Below are positions 18,671 through 27,052 of a DNA stretch of 64,000 bases, in pieces. Origin of the DNA: Pararhodobacter oceanensis (lineage in GTDB: Bacteria > Pseudomonadota > Alphaproteobacteria > Rhodobacterales > Rhodobacteraceae). The DNA is taken from NCBI RefSeq assembly GCF_003076755.1, contig NZ_QDKM01000012.1:17574-81573 (forward strand), written 5' to 3'. Position 1 is the stretch's first letter. Every line of letters starts with the position of its first letter. The notes under the pieces are model-generated. The model made no database searches. It saw nothing but the letters and a program-made list of their open reading frames with translations, and was not told the DNA's origin. The position numbers and the translations under genes were made by a program.

Positions 18671-19540
18671 TTACTCGGCGGCCATGGCCACGGATTCGGC
18701 AGCAAGGGTGAAGTCGAAGCGGACATAAAGCTCGGTGCCCATCGCCTCGGTGGCTTTCGAGAAATCGCCGATCAGGTCTTCTTTGACCGCAAACACCGCG
18801 TCATTGTCGAGATGATCCGAAGAGGCGTCGTAAAGCTGCGAGACCAGCGGGCGAAAGCCCGGCTTATTGATCATCACATGGATATGGCCGGGCCGCATCG
18901 TGTGATGACCCATGAAGGAAATCATCTCGCCAGCGGTCCAGTCCGAGGGGATCGGATAGGGCGCCGGACGAATGGCACGGTAGCAATAATAGCCGTTCTC
19001 ATCGGTCTCAAAGCGGCCACGCAGGTTGTAATCAGGCTGTTCGGGATCGTGGTTTTCATACAGCCCGTTGGGCGCGTCCTCCCAGACGTCGAGCACGGCC
19101 TGCGCCACCGGATTGCCTTGGGCGTCCTTGACATAGCCATCGACAAAGACGGTTTCCTCATTGTCGAAATGTTTTTGCACAATCGAGGCGCCATGGGGGA
19201 GCACCGGCGCATTCTCGCGAAAGAACGGGCCCAGCACCGTGCCCGCGGTTTCGCCATTGGGCGTCGGGTTCGACAGCATATCAACCAGCACTTCGACGCC
19301 CAGAATATCGGCCAGAAGGATAAACTCCTGACGTTTGTCCGAACAGACGGCACCGGCGCGGGCGAGGAAATCGCAGGCTTTCATGAATTCATCGCTGCTC
19401 AGGTTCACCTCTTTGCAGAATTCATGAAGATGGCGCACCAAAGCGGTCATGATCTCTTTGTTGCGGGCGGGCACGTCCTGCGATGCGCCAATGGCATCGG
19501 TGACGACTTTGGTAACATTGTCTACGGTAACGTTTCGCAT
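18671..19540 (-). CDS. intradiol ring-cleavage dioxygenase (hydroxyquinol/catechol 1,2-dioxygenase family)
   Basis: A 289-residue non-haem Fe(III) dioxygenase that opens a catechol or hydroxyquinol ring between its hydroxyls. Iron ligands are Tyr161 (NGLYENH), Tyr195 (APYPIP), His219 and His221 (RPGHIHVMI). The N-terminal EIMTALVRHLHEFCKEV and SDKRQEFILLADILGVEVLVD segments and the LGPFFRENAP turn resemble hydroxyquinol 1,2-dioxygenases. The loop usually reading DGPVG-ML is DWTAGEMISFMGHH here, so substrate preference may differ. A strong GAGGAGG site precedes the ATG at 19540. The neighbouring cycloisomerase points to a muconate product, which would favour catechol. Confidence 0.88.
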   Translation of the reverse strand: MRNVTVDNVTKVVTDAIGASQDVPARNKEIMTALVRHLHEFCKEVNLSSDEFMKACDFLARAGAVCSDKRQEFILLADILGVEVLVDMLSNPTPNGETAGTVLGPFFRENAPVLPHGASIVQKHFDNEETVFVDGYVKDAQGNPVAQAVLDVWEDAPNGLYENHDPEQPDYNLRGRFETDENGYYCYRAIRPAPYPIPSDWTAGEMISFMGHHTMRPGHIHVMINKPGFRPLVSQLYDASSDHLDNDAVFAVKEDLIGDFSKATEAMGTELYVRFDFTLAAESVAMAAE

Positions 19541-19648
19541 TGATTTTTCCTCCTCAGGTGGGCGCGGTCCGGGCAGGTATCGCCGCCCGGTCGCTTCTCG
19601 ATCGGTCAAAGACTGCATTGCCCGAGGGGTTTCGAACAGAGCTTGCCG

Positions 19649-19666
19649 GGGTATTACGCGATACCC
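19649..19666. promoter_or_regulatory. inverted repeat GGGTAT-N6-ATACCC, candidate LysR-type operator
   Basis: Two 6-base arms with a 6-base spacer (TACGCG) sit almost exactly in the middle of the 219-base divergent region between the intradiol dioxygenase and the 126-residue protein gene. This is the usual place for a LysR-family site controlling both directions. The LysR gene at 16510 is the nearest candidate protein. Confidence 0.4.
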
Positions 19667-19759
19667 AGAAGTTTGCCCGCGCATGGCTTGTCGCGCGTTA
19701 CGCTATCGGTGATCACCAAGACCAAGGCACCCGCCGCATCAGCATGAGGAGACAGGCAT

Positions 19760-20140
19760 ATGATAGACCGGATGAAGCGCATGCAGGCGGATCTGGAGCA
19801 TCTGCCGCATCTGCACCGGATGGGAGCGCTGTTCTCCGAGACGGTGCTGGTGAAAGTGGACGGGCAGGAGTTCTATCTGGTCTTCGACAAGGGCCGGATC
19901 GCGCAACTGCTGGAGGGGCCGTCGAAAAAGACGCCCTACCGTTTCGGCTTGATCACTGATGGCGCGGCGCTGACAGAATTCTGGACCGCGACGCCCAAGC
20001 CGGGGTTTCACGACATCTTTGCGATGGTCAGGATCGGGCGGGCAGAGATCATCGGCGATATGCTGTTGCTGGTCAAAAACCTGAGGTTTCTCAAAGAAGT
20101 GCTGGCATTGCCGCGCGCGCGTCACGAGGTGATAAAATGA
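19760..20140 (+). CDS. hypothetical protein, possibly SCP2-like
   Basis: A 126-residue soluble protein with no signal or membrane segment. The strand pattern EFYLVFDKGRIAQLLEG ... YRFGLITDGAALTEFW ... IGRAEIIGDMLLLVKNLRFLKEVL weakly recalls sterol-carrier-protein-2-like domains. It overlaps the alpha/beta hydrolase gene by 4 bases (ATGA) and is divergent from the intradiol dioxygenase, so it is probably an accessory of the ring-cleavage pathway. It does not resemble muconolactone isomerase. Function not recognised. Confidence 0.7.
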   Translation: MIDRMKRMQADLEHLPHLHRMGALFSETVLVKVDGQEFYLVFDKGRIAQLLEGPSKKTPYRFGLITDGAALTEFWTATPKPGFHDIFAMVRIGRAEIIGDMLLLVKNLRFLKEVLALPRARHEVIK

Positions 20141-20991
20141 GCATCGAACAGATCACCGGACGCTATCTTTGCGTCGAGGTCGCCGGTCGCCAGCAGCGCA
20201 TCTATTTTGAAGAGGCGGGACAGGGTCGGCCGGTTTTATGCCTGCACACCGCCGGTTCGGACACGCGGCAGTGGCGCCATATCCTGAACGATCCCGAGAT
20301 CACCGCAGAGAACCGGATCATTGCCTTTGATATGCCGTGGCATGGCAAAAGCCTGCCGCCCGAGGGCTTTATGACGCAAGAATATCTGCTGACCACCGAG
20401 GCCTATATGGAGACGGTTCTGGCGGTGATCCGCGGGCTGGGGCTGGAGCGACCGGTGCTGGCCGGGGTGTCGATGGGCGGGCGCATTGCCCTGCAACTTG
20501 CGGTGCATCACCCCGAGGTGTTCTCGGGGTTTCTGGCGATCGAGGCGAGCGATTTCCAGCCCGCGTGGTATGATATCGACTGGTTCCACCGGCCCGACGC
20601 CCATGGTGGCGAGATGGGTGCCGCGCTGGTCTCGACCAATATCTCGCCCTATGCGCCCGAGGCCGAGCGCGCCAATACCATGTGGATGTTCATGCAGTCG
20701 GGGCCGGGGGTGTTTCGCGGCGATCTGAGCTTTTACACGCAGGATGACAGCCTTGTCGGCGCGCTTCACCGTATCGACACTGCCAAGACGCCAGTGCATT
20801 TCATCGTTGGCGCCTATGATTTCACCTGCACACCGGATGACGCGCGCCGCACTGCAGCGCAGGTGGCGGGGGCGACCCTTTCGGTGATGGAGGAGGTCGG
20901 GCATTTCCCGATGAGCGAGCATCCGGCAGGTTTCCGCCCGTTCTTTATCGAGGGGCTGGCGCGGATGCCGAAAGCCGAGATCGGGGCGTAA
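20137..20991 (+). CDS. alpha/beta hydrolase (PcaD/enol-lactonase-like)
   Basis: A 284-residue alpha/beta hydrolase with oxyanion-hole region LHTAGSDTRQW, nucleophile Ser112 in GVSMGG, acid Asp228 (VGAYD) and His256 (GHFPMSEH). It is the right size for a beta-ketoadipate enol-lactone hydrolase and sits in an aromatic gene group, between the dioxygenase and the PcaIJF genes, but PcaD identity is inferred from context rather than a diagnostic motif. Esterase or C-C hydrolase are alternatives. Confidence 0.85.
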   Translation: MSIEQITGRYLCVEVAGRQQRIYFEEAGQGRPVLCLHTAGSDTRQWRHILNDPEITAENRIIAFDMPWHGKSLPPEGFMTQEYLLTTEAYMETVLAVIRGLGLERPVLAGVSMGGRIALQLAVHHPEVFSGFLAIEASDFQPAWYDIDWFHRPDAHGGEMGAALVSTNISPYAPEAERANTMWMFMQSGPGVFRGDLSFYTQDDSLVGALHRIDTAKTPVHFIVGAYDFTCTPDDARRTAAQVAGATLSVMEEVGHFPMSEHPAGFRPFFIEGLARMPKAEIGA

Positions 20992-21084
20992 CGCGCTGGG
21001 GTGGACCGGATTGGCGTCTTCCCCTTTCGGCGTGACCGTGTTTGCAAGGCAGATACGCTGACGCCGACAGGAGGCAGTTCAACG

Positions 21085-21113
21085 CGGCAGGCCCGGAAAT
21101 CCCCGGCCTGCCG
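21085..21113. terminator. stem-loop between convergent genes
   Basis: A 9-base perfect inverted repeat (CGGCAGGCC and GGCCTGCCG, 11-base loop) lies between the ends of the alpha/beta hydrolase and the thiolase, which converge. There is no clear T-run; it may serve as a bidirectional stop or 3'-end protector. Confidence 0.45.
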
Positions 21114-21119
21114 CTGCTG

Positions 21120-22313
21120 TCAGAGGCGTTCCAGCGCCACGGCGATGCCCTGACCGACGCCGATACACATCGCCGAGAGGCTCTTTTCTCCGGGTTTCAG
21201 ATCGTGGATCGTGGTGCCGGTGATACGGGCGCCCGACATGCCCAGCGGGTGGCCCAAGGCAATGGCGCCGCCATTCGGGTTCACCCGCGGGTCATCATCG
21301 GCAATGCCGAGATCGCGCAGGGTGGCGATACCCTGACTGGCGAAGGCCTCGTTGAGTTCGATACTGGCGAAATCCTCGGTGGTCAGCCCGAGCCGCGCCA
21401 TCAGTTTTTTGGATGCCGGCGCCGGACCCATGCCCATGATGCGCGGCGCCACGCCCGCACTCGCCCCGCCCAAGATGCGCGCCAGCGGTGTCAGCCCATG
21501 CGCCTGAACCGCGGCTTTTGAGGCGATGATCAAGGCGGCGGCGCCGTCATTGACGCCCGAGGCATTGCCCGCGGTGATCGTGCCCTCCGGTTTGACGATG
21601 GACCTAAGGTTGCCGAGTTTCGCCAGCGTGGTGGCGCGGGGATGCTCGTCACTCTCAACCACGACAGGATCGCCGCGGCGCTGGGCGATGGTCACCGGCG
21701 TGATCTCTTGCGCGAGGCGACCGCTGGCCTGCGCGGCGGCGGCGTTGATCTGCGAGCGCAGGGCAAAGGCATCCTGATCCGCGCGCGAAATCTGGAACTC
21801 CTCGGCCACATTCTCGGCCGTCTCGGGCATCGAATCGACACCGTATCTGGCCTGCATCAGAGGGTTCACAAACCGCCAGCCAATGGTTGTGTCATAGACC
21901 GTATTGCTGCGGGAAAAGGCGCTTTCGGCCTTGGGCATGACAAACGGGGCGCGGCTCATGCTTTCGACGCCGCCCGCGATGGCAAGGTCGATCTCGCCGG
22001 CGCGGATGGCTCTTGCCGCGATGATCACCGCATCCATGCCCGAGCCGCAAAGCCGGTTGATCGTCGTGCCCGGCACGCTCTCAGGTAGACCGGCCAGAAG
22101 TGCTGCCATACGGGTCACATTGCGGTTGTCCTCACCGGCTTGATTGGCGCAGCCGTAATAGACCTCGTCCAGCGCCGCCCAGTCGATATCATTGCGCGCC
22201 ATCAGCGCGGTGATCGGCACCGCGGCAAGGTCGTCAGCGCGCAGGGAGGAGAGGCTGCCGCCAAAACGGCCAATCGGGGTGCGGATATAGTCGCAAATAT
22301 AGACGTCACTCAT
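21120..22313 (-). CDS. pcaF: beta-ketoadipyl-CoA thiolase (acetyl-CoA acyltransferase)
   Basis: A 397-residue thiolase with nucleophile Cys89 (NRLCGSGMD), His355 (ALGHPLG) and Cys383 (SAMCIGVGQG). The PcaF/PaaJ hallmark YYGCANQAGEDNRNVTRMA is present. It cleaves beta-ketoadipyl-CoA to succinyl-CoA and acetyl-CoA in the cytoplasm. The start overlaps the stop of the CoA-transferase B gene by 4 bases, giving the order pcaI-pcaJ-pcaF under one promoter, with the IclR gene divergent. Confidence 0.92.
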   Translation of the reverse strand: MSDVYICDYIRTPIGRFGGSLSSLRADDLAAVPITALMARNDIDWAALDEVYYGCANQAGEDNRNVTRMAALLAGLPESVPGTTINRLCGSGMDAVIIAARAIRAGEIDLAIAGGVESMSRAPFVMPKAESAFSRSNTVYDTTIGWRFVNPLMQARYGVDSMPETAENVAEEFQISRADQDAFALRSQINAAAAQASGRLAQEITPVTIAQRRGDPVVVESDEHPRATTLAKLGNLRSIVKPEGTITAGNASGVNDGAAALIIASKAAVQAHGLTPLARILGGASAGVAPRIMGMGPAPASKKLMARLGLTTEDFASIELNEAFASQGIATLRDLGIADDDPRVNPNGGAIALGHPLGMSGARITGTTIHDLKPGEKSLSAMCIGVGQGIAVALERL

Positions 22314-22999
22314 GCCAGTTCCTTTGGGCAGGCCAGTTCTTGCAGCGGCCCGTCCAGATGCAGCGGGGCGCCGGTCAGGGATTGAAGATCGTCGAGCGAG
22401 ATCGCGGCGATCTTCTCGCGCAGGACGAAACCCGCCACCTCAATGTCGATCACCGCCAGCGAGCTATAGATGCGGGTGACGCAGCCCACGCCGGTCAGCG
22501 GCATGGTGCAGGTATCAACCAGTTTGGGCGCGCCGGTCTTGGTCACATGATCGGTGATCACCGCGATCCGCTTGGCCGATTGTACAAGATCCATGGCGCC
22601 GCCCACGGCGGGAATGCCGCCCTTGCCGGTGGACCAATTCGCGAGGTCGCCGGTTTGCGCCACCTGATAAGCGCCAAGAATGGCCACATCCAGATGCCCG
22701 CCACGCACCATGGCAAAACTGTCGGCATGGTGGAAAAACGAGGTTCCGGGGTTGAGCGTGATCGCCTTTTTACCGGCGTTGATCAGATCCCAATCCTCAT
22801 GGCCCTTGTCGGGGGATTTGCCGAAATCCAGAACGCCGTTCTCGGTGTGAAAGATCGCCTGTTTGCCGTGGGGCTGGAACTGCGCGACCATTTCCGGAAA
22901 GCCGATGCCGAGGTTCACATAGGCCCCGTCTTCGATATCCTGCGCTGCCCGCCAAGCGATCTGCGCGTTGGAGAGTTTGATCTCGGTGATGTCGATCAT
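22310..22999 (-). CDS. pcaJ: 3-oxoadipate CoA-transferase subunit B
   Basis: A 229-residue beta subunit of a family I CoA-transferase. The catalytic Glu53 is in HTENGVLDFG, with the downstream GGHLDVAILGAYQV and CTMPLTGVGCVTRI motifs. It pairs with the A subunit encoded just before it (4-base overlap) to move CoA from succinyl-CoA to 3-oxoadipate. The adjacent pcaF makes 3-oxoadipate the likely acceptor over acetoacetate. Confidence 0.92.
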   Translation of the reverse strand: MIDITEIKLSNAQIAWRAAQDIEDGAYVNLGIGFPEMVAQFQPHGKQAIFHTENGVLDFGKSPDKGHEDWDLINAGKKAITLNPGTSFFHHADSFAMVRGGHLDVAILGAYQVAQTGDLANWSTGKGGIPAVGGAMDLVQSAKRIAVITDHVTKTGAPKLVDTCTMPLTGVGCVTRIYSSLAVIDIEVAGFVLREKIAAISLDDLQSLTGAPLHLDGPLQELACPKELA

Positions 23000-23703
23000 G
23001 GGTAGATGGCCTCCGCCCGGTTGAGGTCTTCTTCCTGCGCGGGGTTGGGGATTTCAGTGAGCGCGCTCACAAAGATACCCGGTGTCACCACATGTTCGGG
23101 GTCGATCCCGCCCAGTGGCACAAGGCGTGACACCTGCGCGATGGTGGTTGTCGCCGCGCTTGCCATCACCGGATTGAAGTTCCGCGCCGCCATCCGGTAG
23201 GTCAGATTGCCATGAGGGTCGCCCAGCTCGGCCTTAATCAGCGCGTAATCTGCCTTGAGCCAGCGTTCCTGCACATAGGACCGCCCCTCGAAAACCGCGA
23301 CCGGCTTGCCTTCGGCCACATCCGTGCCAAACCCCGTCGGGGTGTAGAAGGCGGGGATGCCCGCGCCTGCGGCCCTGATACGCTCGGCCAATGTGCCCTG
23401 CGGAACGATCTCCAGCTTGATCTTTCCGGCCCGATAGGCGGCGACGAATACGCCGGGATCGGCGGAACGCGGGAACGAGCAGATCAGCTTGTCAACGCGC
23501 CCCTGTTCGATCAGCGCGGCAAGGCCGACATGGCCGTTGCCAGCGTTATTATTCACCACAGTAAGATGTCTGGCACCTTGGTCGATCAGCGCGTGGATCA
23601 ACTCGATCGGCGCGCCCGAGCCGCCGAAACCGCCGATCATCACCGTCGCCCCGTCGGGGATCTGCGCCACCGCCTCGGCGGCGGTCTGGATGGTCTTGTC
23701 CAT
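22996..23703 (-). CDS. pcaI: 3-oxoadipate CoA-transferase subunit A
   Basis: A 235-residue alpha subunit of a family I CoA-transferase, with the glycine-rich CoA-binding motif MIGGFGGSGAP (about 22-32) and the CSFPRSADPGVFVAAYRAGKIKLEIVPQGTLAERIRAAGAGIPAFYTP stretch of the family (first and last parts diagnostic). It is the first gene of pcaIJF, 97 bases from the divergent IclR regulator start, which probably controls it in response to beta-ketoadipate. Confidence 0.92.
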   Translation of the reverse strand: MDKTIQTAAEAVAQIPDGATVMIGGFGGSGAPIELIHALIDQGARHLTVVNNNAGNGHVGLAALIEQGRVDKLICSFPRSADPGVFVAAYRAGKIKLEIVPQGTLAERIRAAGAGIPAFYTPTGFGTDVAEGKPVAVFEGRSYVQERWLKADYALIKAELGDPHGNLTYRMAARNFNPVMASAATTTIAQVSRLVPLGGIDPEHVVTPGIFVSALTEIPNPAQEEDLNRAEAIYP

Positions 23704-23770
23704 GTCAGGGTCTCCTTTGGCGCCAACCTAGGGAGCGGTGATGCGTGGGGCTAGGAGTTTTGTTCGCATA

Positions 23771-23799
23771 TTGACCTTTGTTCAAATCGTGTGATTACC
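23771..23799 (+). promoter_or_regulatory. candidate promoter of the IclR gene in the pca divergent region
   Basis: TTGACC (23771-23776) and ATTACC (23794-23799) are 17 bases apart, just before the IclR gene start. Two TTGTTC copies (one at 23760-23765, one at 23778-23783) flank the -35 box with 18-base spacing and are possible IclR contacts for autoregulation and pcaIJF control. Confidence 0.35.
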
Positions 23800-23806
23800 T
23801 GTGCGC

Positions 23807-24568
23807 ATGATGAACAAACCGACCGACTATATCGCCTCTCTGGGCAAGGGGCTGCAGGTGATCGAATGTTTCGGCGCCGAGACCCCGCGCTTGACGATCA
23901 CCGAAGTCGCCAATCGCACCGGTCTGGACCGGGCGACGGCGCGGCGCTGTCTGTTGACGCTATATCAGCTGGGATATGCCGAATTCGACGGCAAGTTTTT
24001 CACCGCCACGCCGCGCATTCTGCGGCTGGGGATGGGCGCCCTCGCGTCCTTGCCGCTGCCGCAACTGGTGCAGCCATGGCTTGACCAATTGTCGGATCAA
24101 ATCGGCGAGTCGGCCTCGGTGTCGATCCTCGATGAGACCGAAATCGTCTATCTCGCCCGCGCCGCACAGCGCCGGGTCATGTCGATCGGTCTGATGCCCG
24201 GCTCGCGGCTTCCGGCGCATTGCACTTCGATGGGGCGCGTGCTCTTGGCGGCGCTGCCGGTGGAGGAGGCGCGGGGGCTGGTGGATCGCTCGGATCTGTC
24301 GCCGCGCACCGCCCATAGTCTCACCGACCCGGACGAGATCATGGGCCGGATCGCCGAGGTCGGGCGTGACGGCTATGCGGTGATTGATCAGGAGGTCGAG
24401 ATCGGCCTGCGCTCTATCGCCGTGCCGGTGATGAATATGCGCGGCGAGGTGGTCGCGGCGCTGAACATCGGGCTGGCGGCGACACAGGCCGAGGCGGGGG
24501 AGCTTGTGGCGCGATTTCAGGCGCCACTCCTTAAGGTGCAGGCAGGGCTACAGCGCGTGTTGGCCTGA
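23807..24568 (+). CDS. IclR-family transcriptional regulator (PcaR/PobR-type)
   Basis: A 253-residue IclR regulator: N-terminal winged helix-turn-helix (about 10-75; SLGKGLQVIECFGAETPRLTITEVA and LDRATARRCLLTL) and C-terminal effector domain (SIGLMPGSRLPAHCTSMGRVLLA, the IclR signature). The DYIASLGKGLQVIE opening is typical of the Pca/Pob regulators. It is divergent from pcaIJF, which it most likely controls. An ATG six bases upstream (23801) is equally possible. Confidence 0.92.
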   Translation: MMNKPTDYIASLGKGLQVIECFGAETPRLTITEVANRTGLDRATARRCLLTLYQLGYAEFDGKFFTATPRILRLGMGALASLPLPQLVQPWLDQLSDQIGESASVSILDETEIVYLARAAQRRVMSIGLMPGSRLPAHCTSMGRVLLAALPVEEARGLVDRSDLSPRTAHSLTDPDEIMGRIAEVGRDGYAVIDQEVEIGLRSIAVPVMNMRGEVVAALNIGLAATQAEAGELVARFQAPLLKVQAGLQRVLA

Positions 24569-24583
24569 GCCGCAAAGGCAAAA

Positions 24584-24609
24584 GCCACCCCGAGAACCCT
24601 CGGGGTGGC
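24584..24609 (-). terminator. rho-independent terminator between IclR and TRAP binding-protein genes
   Basis: An 11-base GC-rich stem (GCCACCCCGAG and CTCGGGGTGGC) with a 4-base loop. On the minus strand it is followed by TTTTGCCTTT, so it best terminates the ferredoxin reductase-DctP operon; it may also help end the IclR transcript. Confidence 0.75.
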
Positions 24610-24632
24610 CTGATTTCGCGTGGTGAACAGCC

Positions 24633-25592
24633 TCAGTTCTGCGGGGCCAGAAGCGGGCGCAGACGGGCGATTTCGGGGCTCAGGCTCTCCAGATCGTCCC
24701 AATAGGCCGCGGTCGCCACCTCAAGCAGATCGGCGCCGGCGTCAAACACGGTCACACCGGCGGCCTCTTGCGCGGCAAGTTCGGTGGCGGTGCGTTCGGC
24801 GCTCCATTCGACCATCATCGCCTCGAACCATGCGGTGGTTTCATCGACAATGGCTTGCTGTTCTTCGGTCAGGGCATCGTAGGTTACTTCGTTCATCAGC
24901 ACATTGATGATGACATTGTAGAACCCCGGATCGACACGCACCGAAGTCATGTCCAGCCAGCCCATATCGCCGATGCCCCAGAGCGCCCAGCCGTACCCAT
25001 CGACCGTGCCGCGCTCGAGTGCGGTGAAGATTTCGGGCGCGGGGATCGGCGTATTGATCACCCCCAGTTCTTCGAAGATCAGGTTATAGGTGGTCTGGCC
25101 GCGCAGGCGCATACCATCCAGATCATCGAGACCGGCAATCCCCTCGGTAAGGAAAATATGGAACGGCACGCCATCGCCATAGGTGGTGACATAGGTCACG
25201 CCCATACTGTCGCGCGCGATCTCGTCAAGCGCGGCATAGGCACCCGAGGCGCGCTGCTCGGGCACCGATAGCGAGGTCAGCGAATGCGCGTCGGATTCGA
25301 CCATCTGCCCCTTGTAATACGAGGGGGGCAAGGCCGCGAGGTCGAGCACACCATTGGAGACAGCGGTGGCGAGTTCGGTGGCCGGCACCGCCTCGGGACC
25401 GCCGACGATGCGGATCTGAAGCACGCCTTCGCCGATCTCGTTGAGATGGTCGGCATACATCTGGAACGGCACCCCGTAGGTGGTGTGCGGCGGCACAAAG
25501 ACGCCCGCCCGCAGGGTGAGTTCCTCGGCCTGCGCCGTGGTTGTGACCGCGATGGCTGCGGCGAGGGCGCCGGAAACTAGCTTCATGTTCAT
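24633..25592 (-). CDS. TRAP transporter periplasmic binding protein (DctP family)
   Basis: A 319-residue DctP-family binding protein with a signal peptide (MNMKLVSGALAAAIAVTTTAQA). The solute-binding core includes DLDGMRLRGQTTYNLIFEELG, where the Arg pair matches the carboxylate-binding position of the family, and ALERGTVDGYGWALWG. It lies downstream of a ferredoxin reductase gene. No DctQ or DctM gene is beside it; the only orphan pair is at 33949-35770 in the Rieske operon, so the three parts of one importer appear to be split across two GntR-controlled operons. Confidence 0.9.
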   Translation of the reverse strand: MNMKLVSGALAAAIAVTTTAQAEELTLRAGVFVPPHTTYGVPFQMYADHLNEIGEGVLQIRIVGGPEAVPATELATAVSNGVLDLAALPPSYYKGQMVESDAHSLTSLSVPEQRASGAYAALDEIARDSMGVTYVTTYGDGVPFHIFLTEGIAGLDDLDGMRLRGQTTYNLIFEELGVINTPIPAPEIFTALERGTVDGYGWALWGIGDMGWLDMTSVRVDPGFYNVIINVLMNEVTYDALTEEQQAIVDETTAWFEAMMVEWSAERTATELAAQEAAGVTVFDAGADLLEVATAAYWDDLESLSPEIARLRPLLAPQN

Positions 25593-25657
25593 CGTTCTTC
25601 TCCTGCTGGTGATTTCTGGGCCGTAGTCTGGCCTCTGTTCAGTTCATTGCGTTCTCT

Positions 25658-26875
25658 TCAGGCAAGTTTCTTGAGCCGGACCTCGGGGTCCGAAAGGGTT
25701 TCGTGCGGCACATTGGCCTTGTTTTGCACCAGGGCTTCGAGGAACCGGCGGTCGCGTCCGTTGTCGAACAGCACGCCCCCCGCCAGCACCCCGTCCGAGG
25801 TCCAATAGAGGCTTGAACCTTTCTCGCCGGGCACGCCGCGCGCGACTTCTTCGCTGCTGTCGTTCCAGAAGCCGACGACCTGCAGGTTGTGCCCGAGCTG
25901 GTCGGTCCACATCCACGGGATCTCGGCATGTTCGGCGGGCCTGCCAGCGATGGTGCGCGCGATCGCCTGCGGCTGGCGGTCGGCATTGCGCCAGGTTTCC
26001 AGCCGGACATGCGCGCCGAAATGCGGGTTGTAGCTTTCGGCCACGTCACCGGCAGCATAGAGATTGTCATATCCGGCAATCCGTCCGCTGGTATCCGTAA
26101 GGATACCGCCACCGGGGCCAAGCGCGCCGGCGGGCGCGAGTTCGGTGTTCGGCGTCATGCCGATGGCGGCAAGGACGATATCGGCCTCGAAAAGCCCTTG
26201 ATCCGTGGTCACGGTGAAATGCCCGCCGGTGGTCTCGATCCGCTCCACCGTCACGCCGCAACGGATATCGGTGCCATGCGCCCGGTGGCGTTGGGCCAGC
26301 CATTGCGAGGCGGTGGGCGGTAAAATCCGCGCCATGATCCGCGGTCCGGCCTCAAGCACGGTGACCTCGATATCACGCGCCCGCGCCGCATCGGCCACTT
26401 CCAGACCGATCACACCGCCACCGATGACCACGATGCGTTTTGCCTTATCGAGCCCCTGCGACAGCCGCGCGCAATCATCCATATTGCGCAATCCGGTGCA
26501 GAGTTCACCCCCCGGCAGGGGCAGGGCGCGCGACCTGCCGCCGGTGGCGATGATCATGGCGCCAAAGCCAATGCGCTGGCCCGAGGCGGTGGTCGCGATG
26601 CTGCTGTCGTAATCAATCGCGGTGACGGGATCGCCTAGCCGCACCTCGACATTCGGCGCCGTCAGCACCGCGTCCGAACATAGCGGATCGGCGTTCTCCG
26701 GGTCGAAGGCCTTCAGCAAATCCTTGCTCAGCGGCGGGCGGTCATAGGGCGCGTGGGGCTCGTCTCCGGCAAGGATCACTGGGGTGGTGATGCCCTCGTC
26801 GAGCAGCGCGCGAAGGCTGCGGGCTCCGGCCTGTCCGGCACCGACAATCAAGATCGGGCGCTCTGCGTGGTCCAT
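25658..26875 (-). CDS. NAD(P)H-dependent ferredoxin reductase (Rieske oxygenase reductase component)
   Basis: A 405-residue FAD/NAD flavoprotein of the oxygenase-coupled ferredoxin reductase (BphA4/ThcD-like) group. FAD motif VGAGQAGARSLRALL near the start, PYDRPPLSKDLL, NAD motif IGGGVIGLEVADAA about residue 150 and the second FAD motif NLYAAGDVAE are all present. It would pass electrons from NAD(P)H to the Rieske ferredoxin at 32559. ATG at 26875 is chosen; upstream codons fall in the promoter. The promoter holds a GTATACGGTATAC element. Confidence 0.9.
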   Translation of the reverse strand: MDHAERPILIVGAGQAGARSLRALLDEGITTPVILAGDEPHAPYDRPPLSKDLLKAFDPENADPLCSDAVLTAPNVEVRLGDPVTAIDYDSSIATTASGQRIGFGAMIIATGGRSRALPLPGGELCTGLRNMDDCARLSQGLDKAKRIVVIGGGVIGLEVADAARARDIEVTVLEAGPRIMARILPPTASQWLAQRHRAHGTDIRCGVTVERIETTGGHFTVTTDQGLFEADIVLAAIGMTPNTELAPAGALGPGGGILTDTSGRIAGYDNLYAAGDVAESYNPHFGAHVRLETWRNADRQPQAIARTIAGRPAEHAEIPWMWTDQLGHNLQVVGFWNDSSEEVARGVPGEKGSSLYWTSDGVLAGGVLFDNGRDRRFLEALVQNKANVPHETLSDPEVRLKKLA

Positions 26876-26910
26876 AGGGTGCGGCCTTTGATTCGTTACG
26901 CTGTATTTAG

Positions 26911-26938
26911 CGTATACGGTATACATTAAATCTGTCAA
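26911..26938 (-). promoter_or_regulatory. candidate GntR operator within the ferredoxin reductase promoter
   Basis: On the minus strand a perfect TTGACA (26938-26933) is followed after 16 bases by TATACG (26916-26911). The 13-base element GTATACGGTATAC (plus-strand 26912-26924) lies in the spacer and overlaps the -10 box, so a bound regulator would block RNA polymerase. The flanks TTTAGC and ATTAAAT closely match those of the site at 27851. Confidence 0.65.
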
Positions 26939-27052
26939 CATACCTCTACACCCGCGCAAATCCATTGACATAAAAGGGAATATTCCGATCTGGCGCCTTA
27001 AGGATTAGTCGGGGTTTCTGCGCTGCAGCTTATGCGTGTTCGGCGCGCGTGA

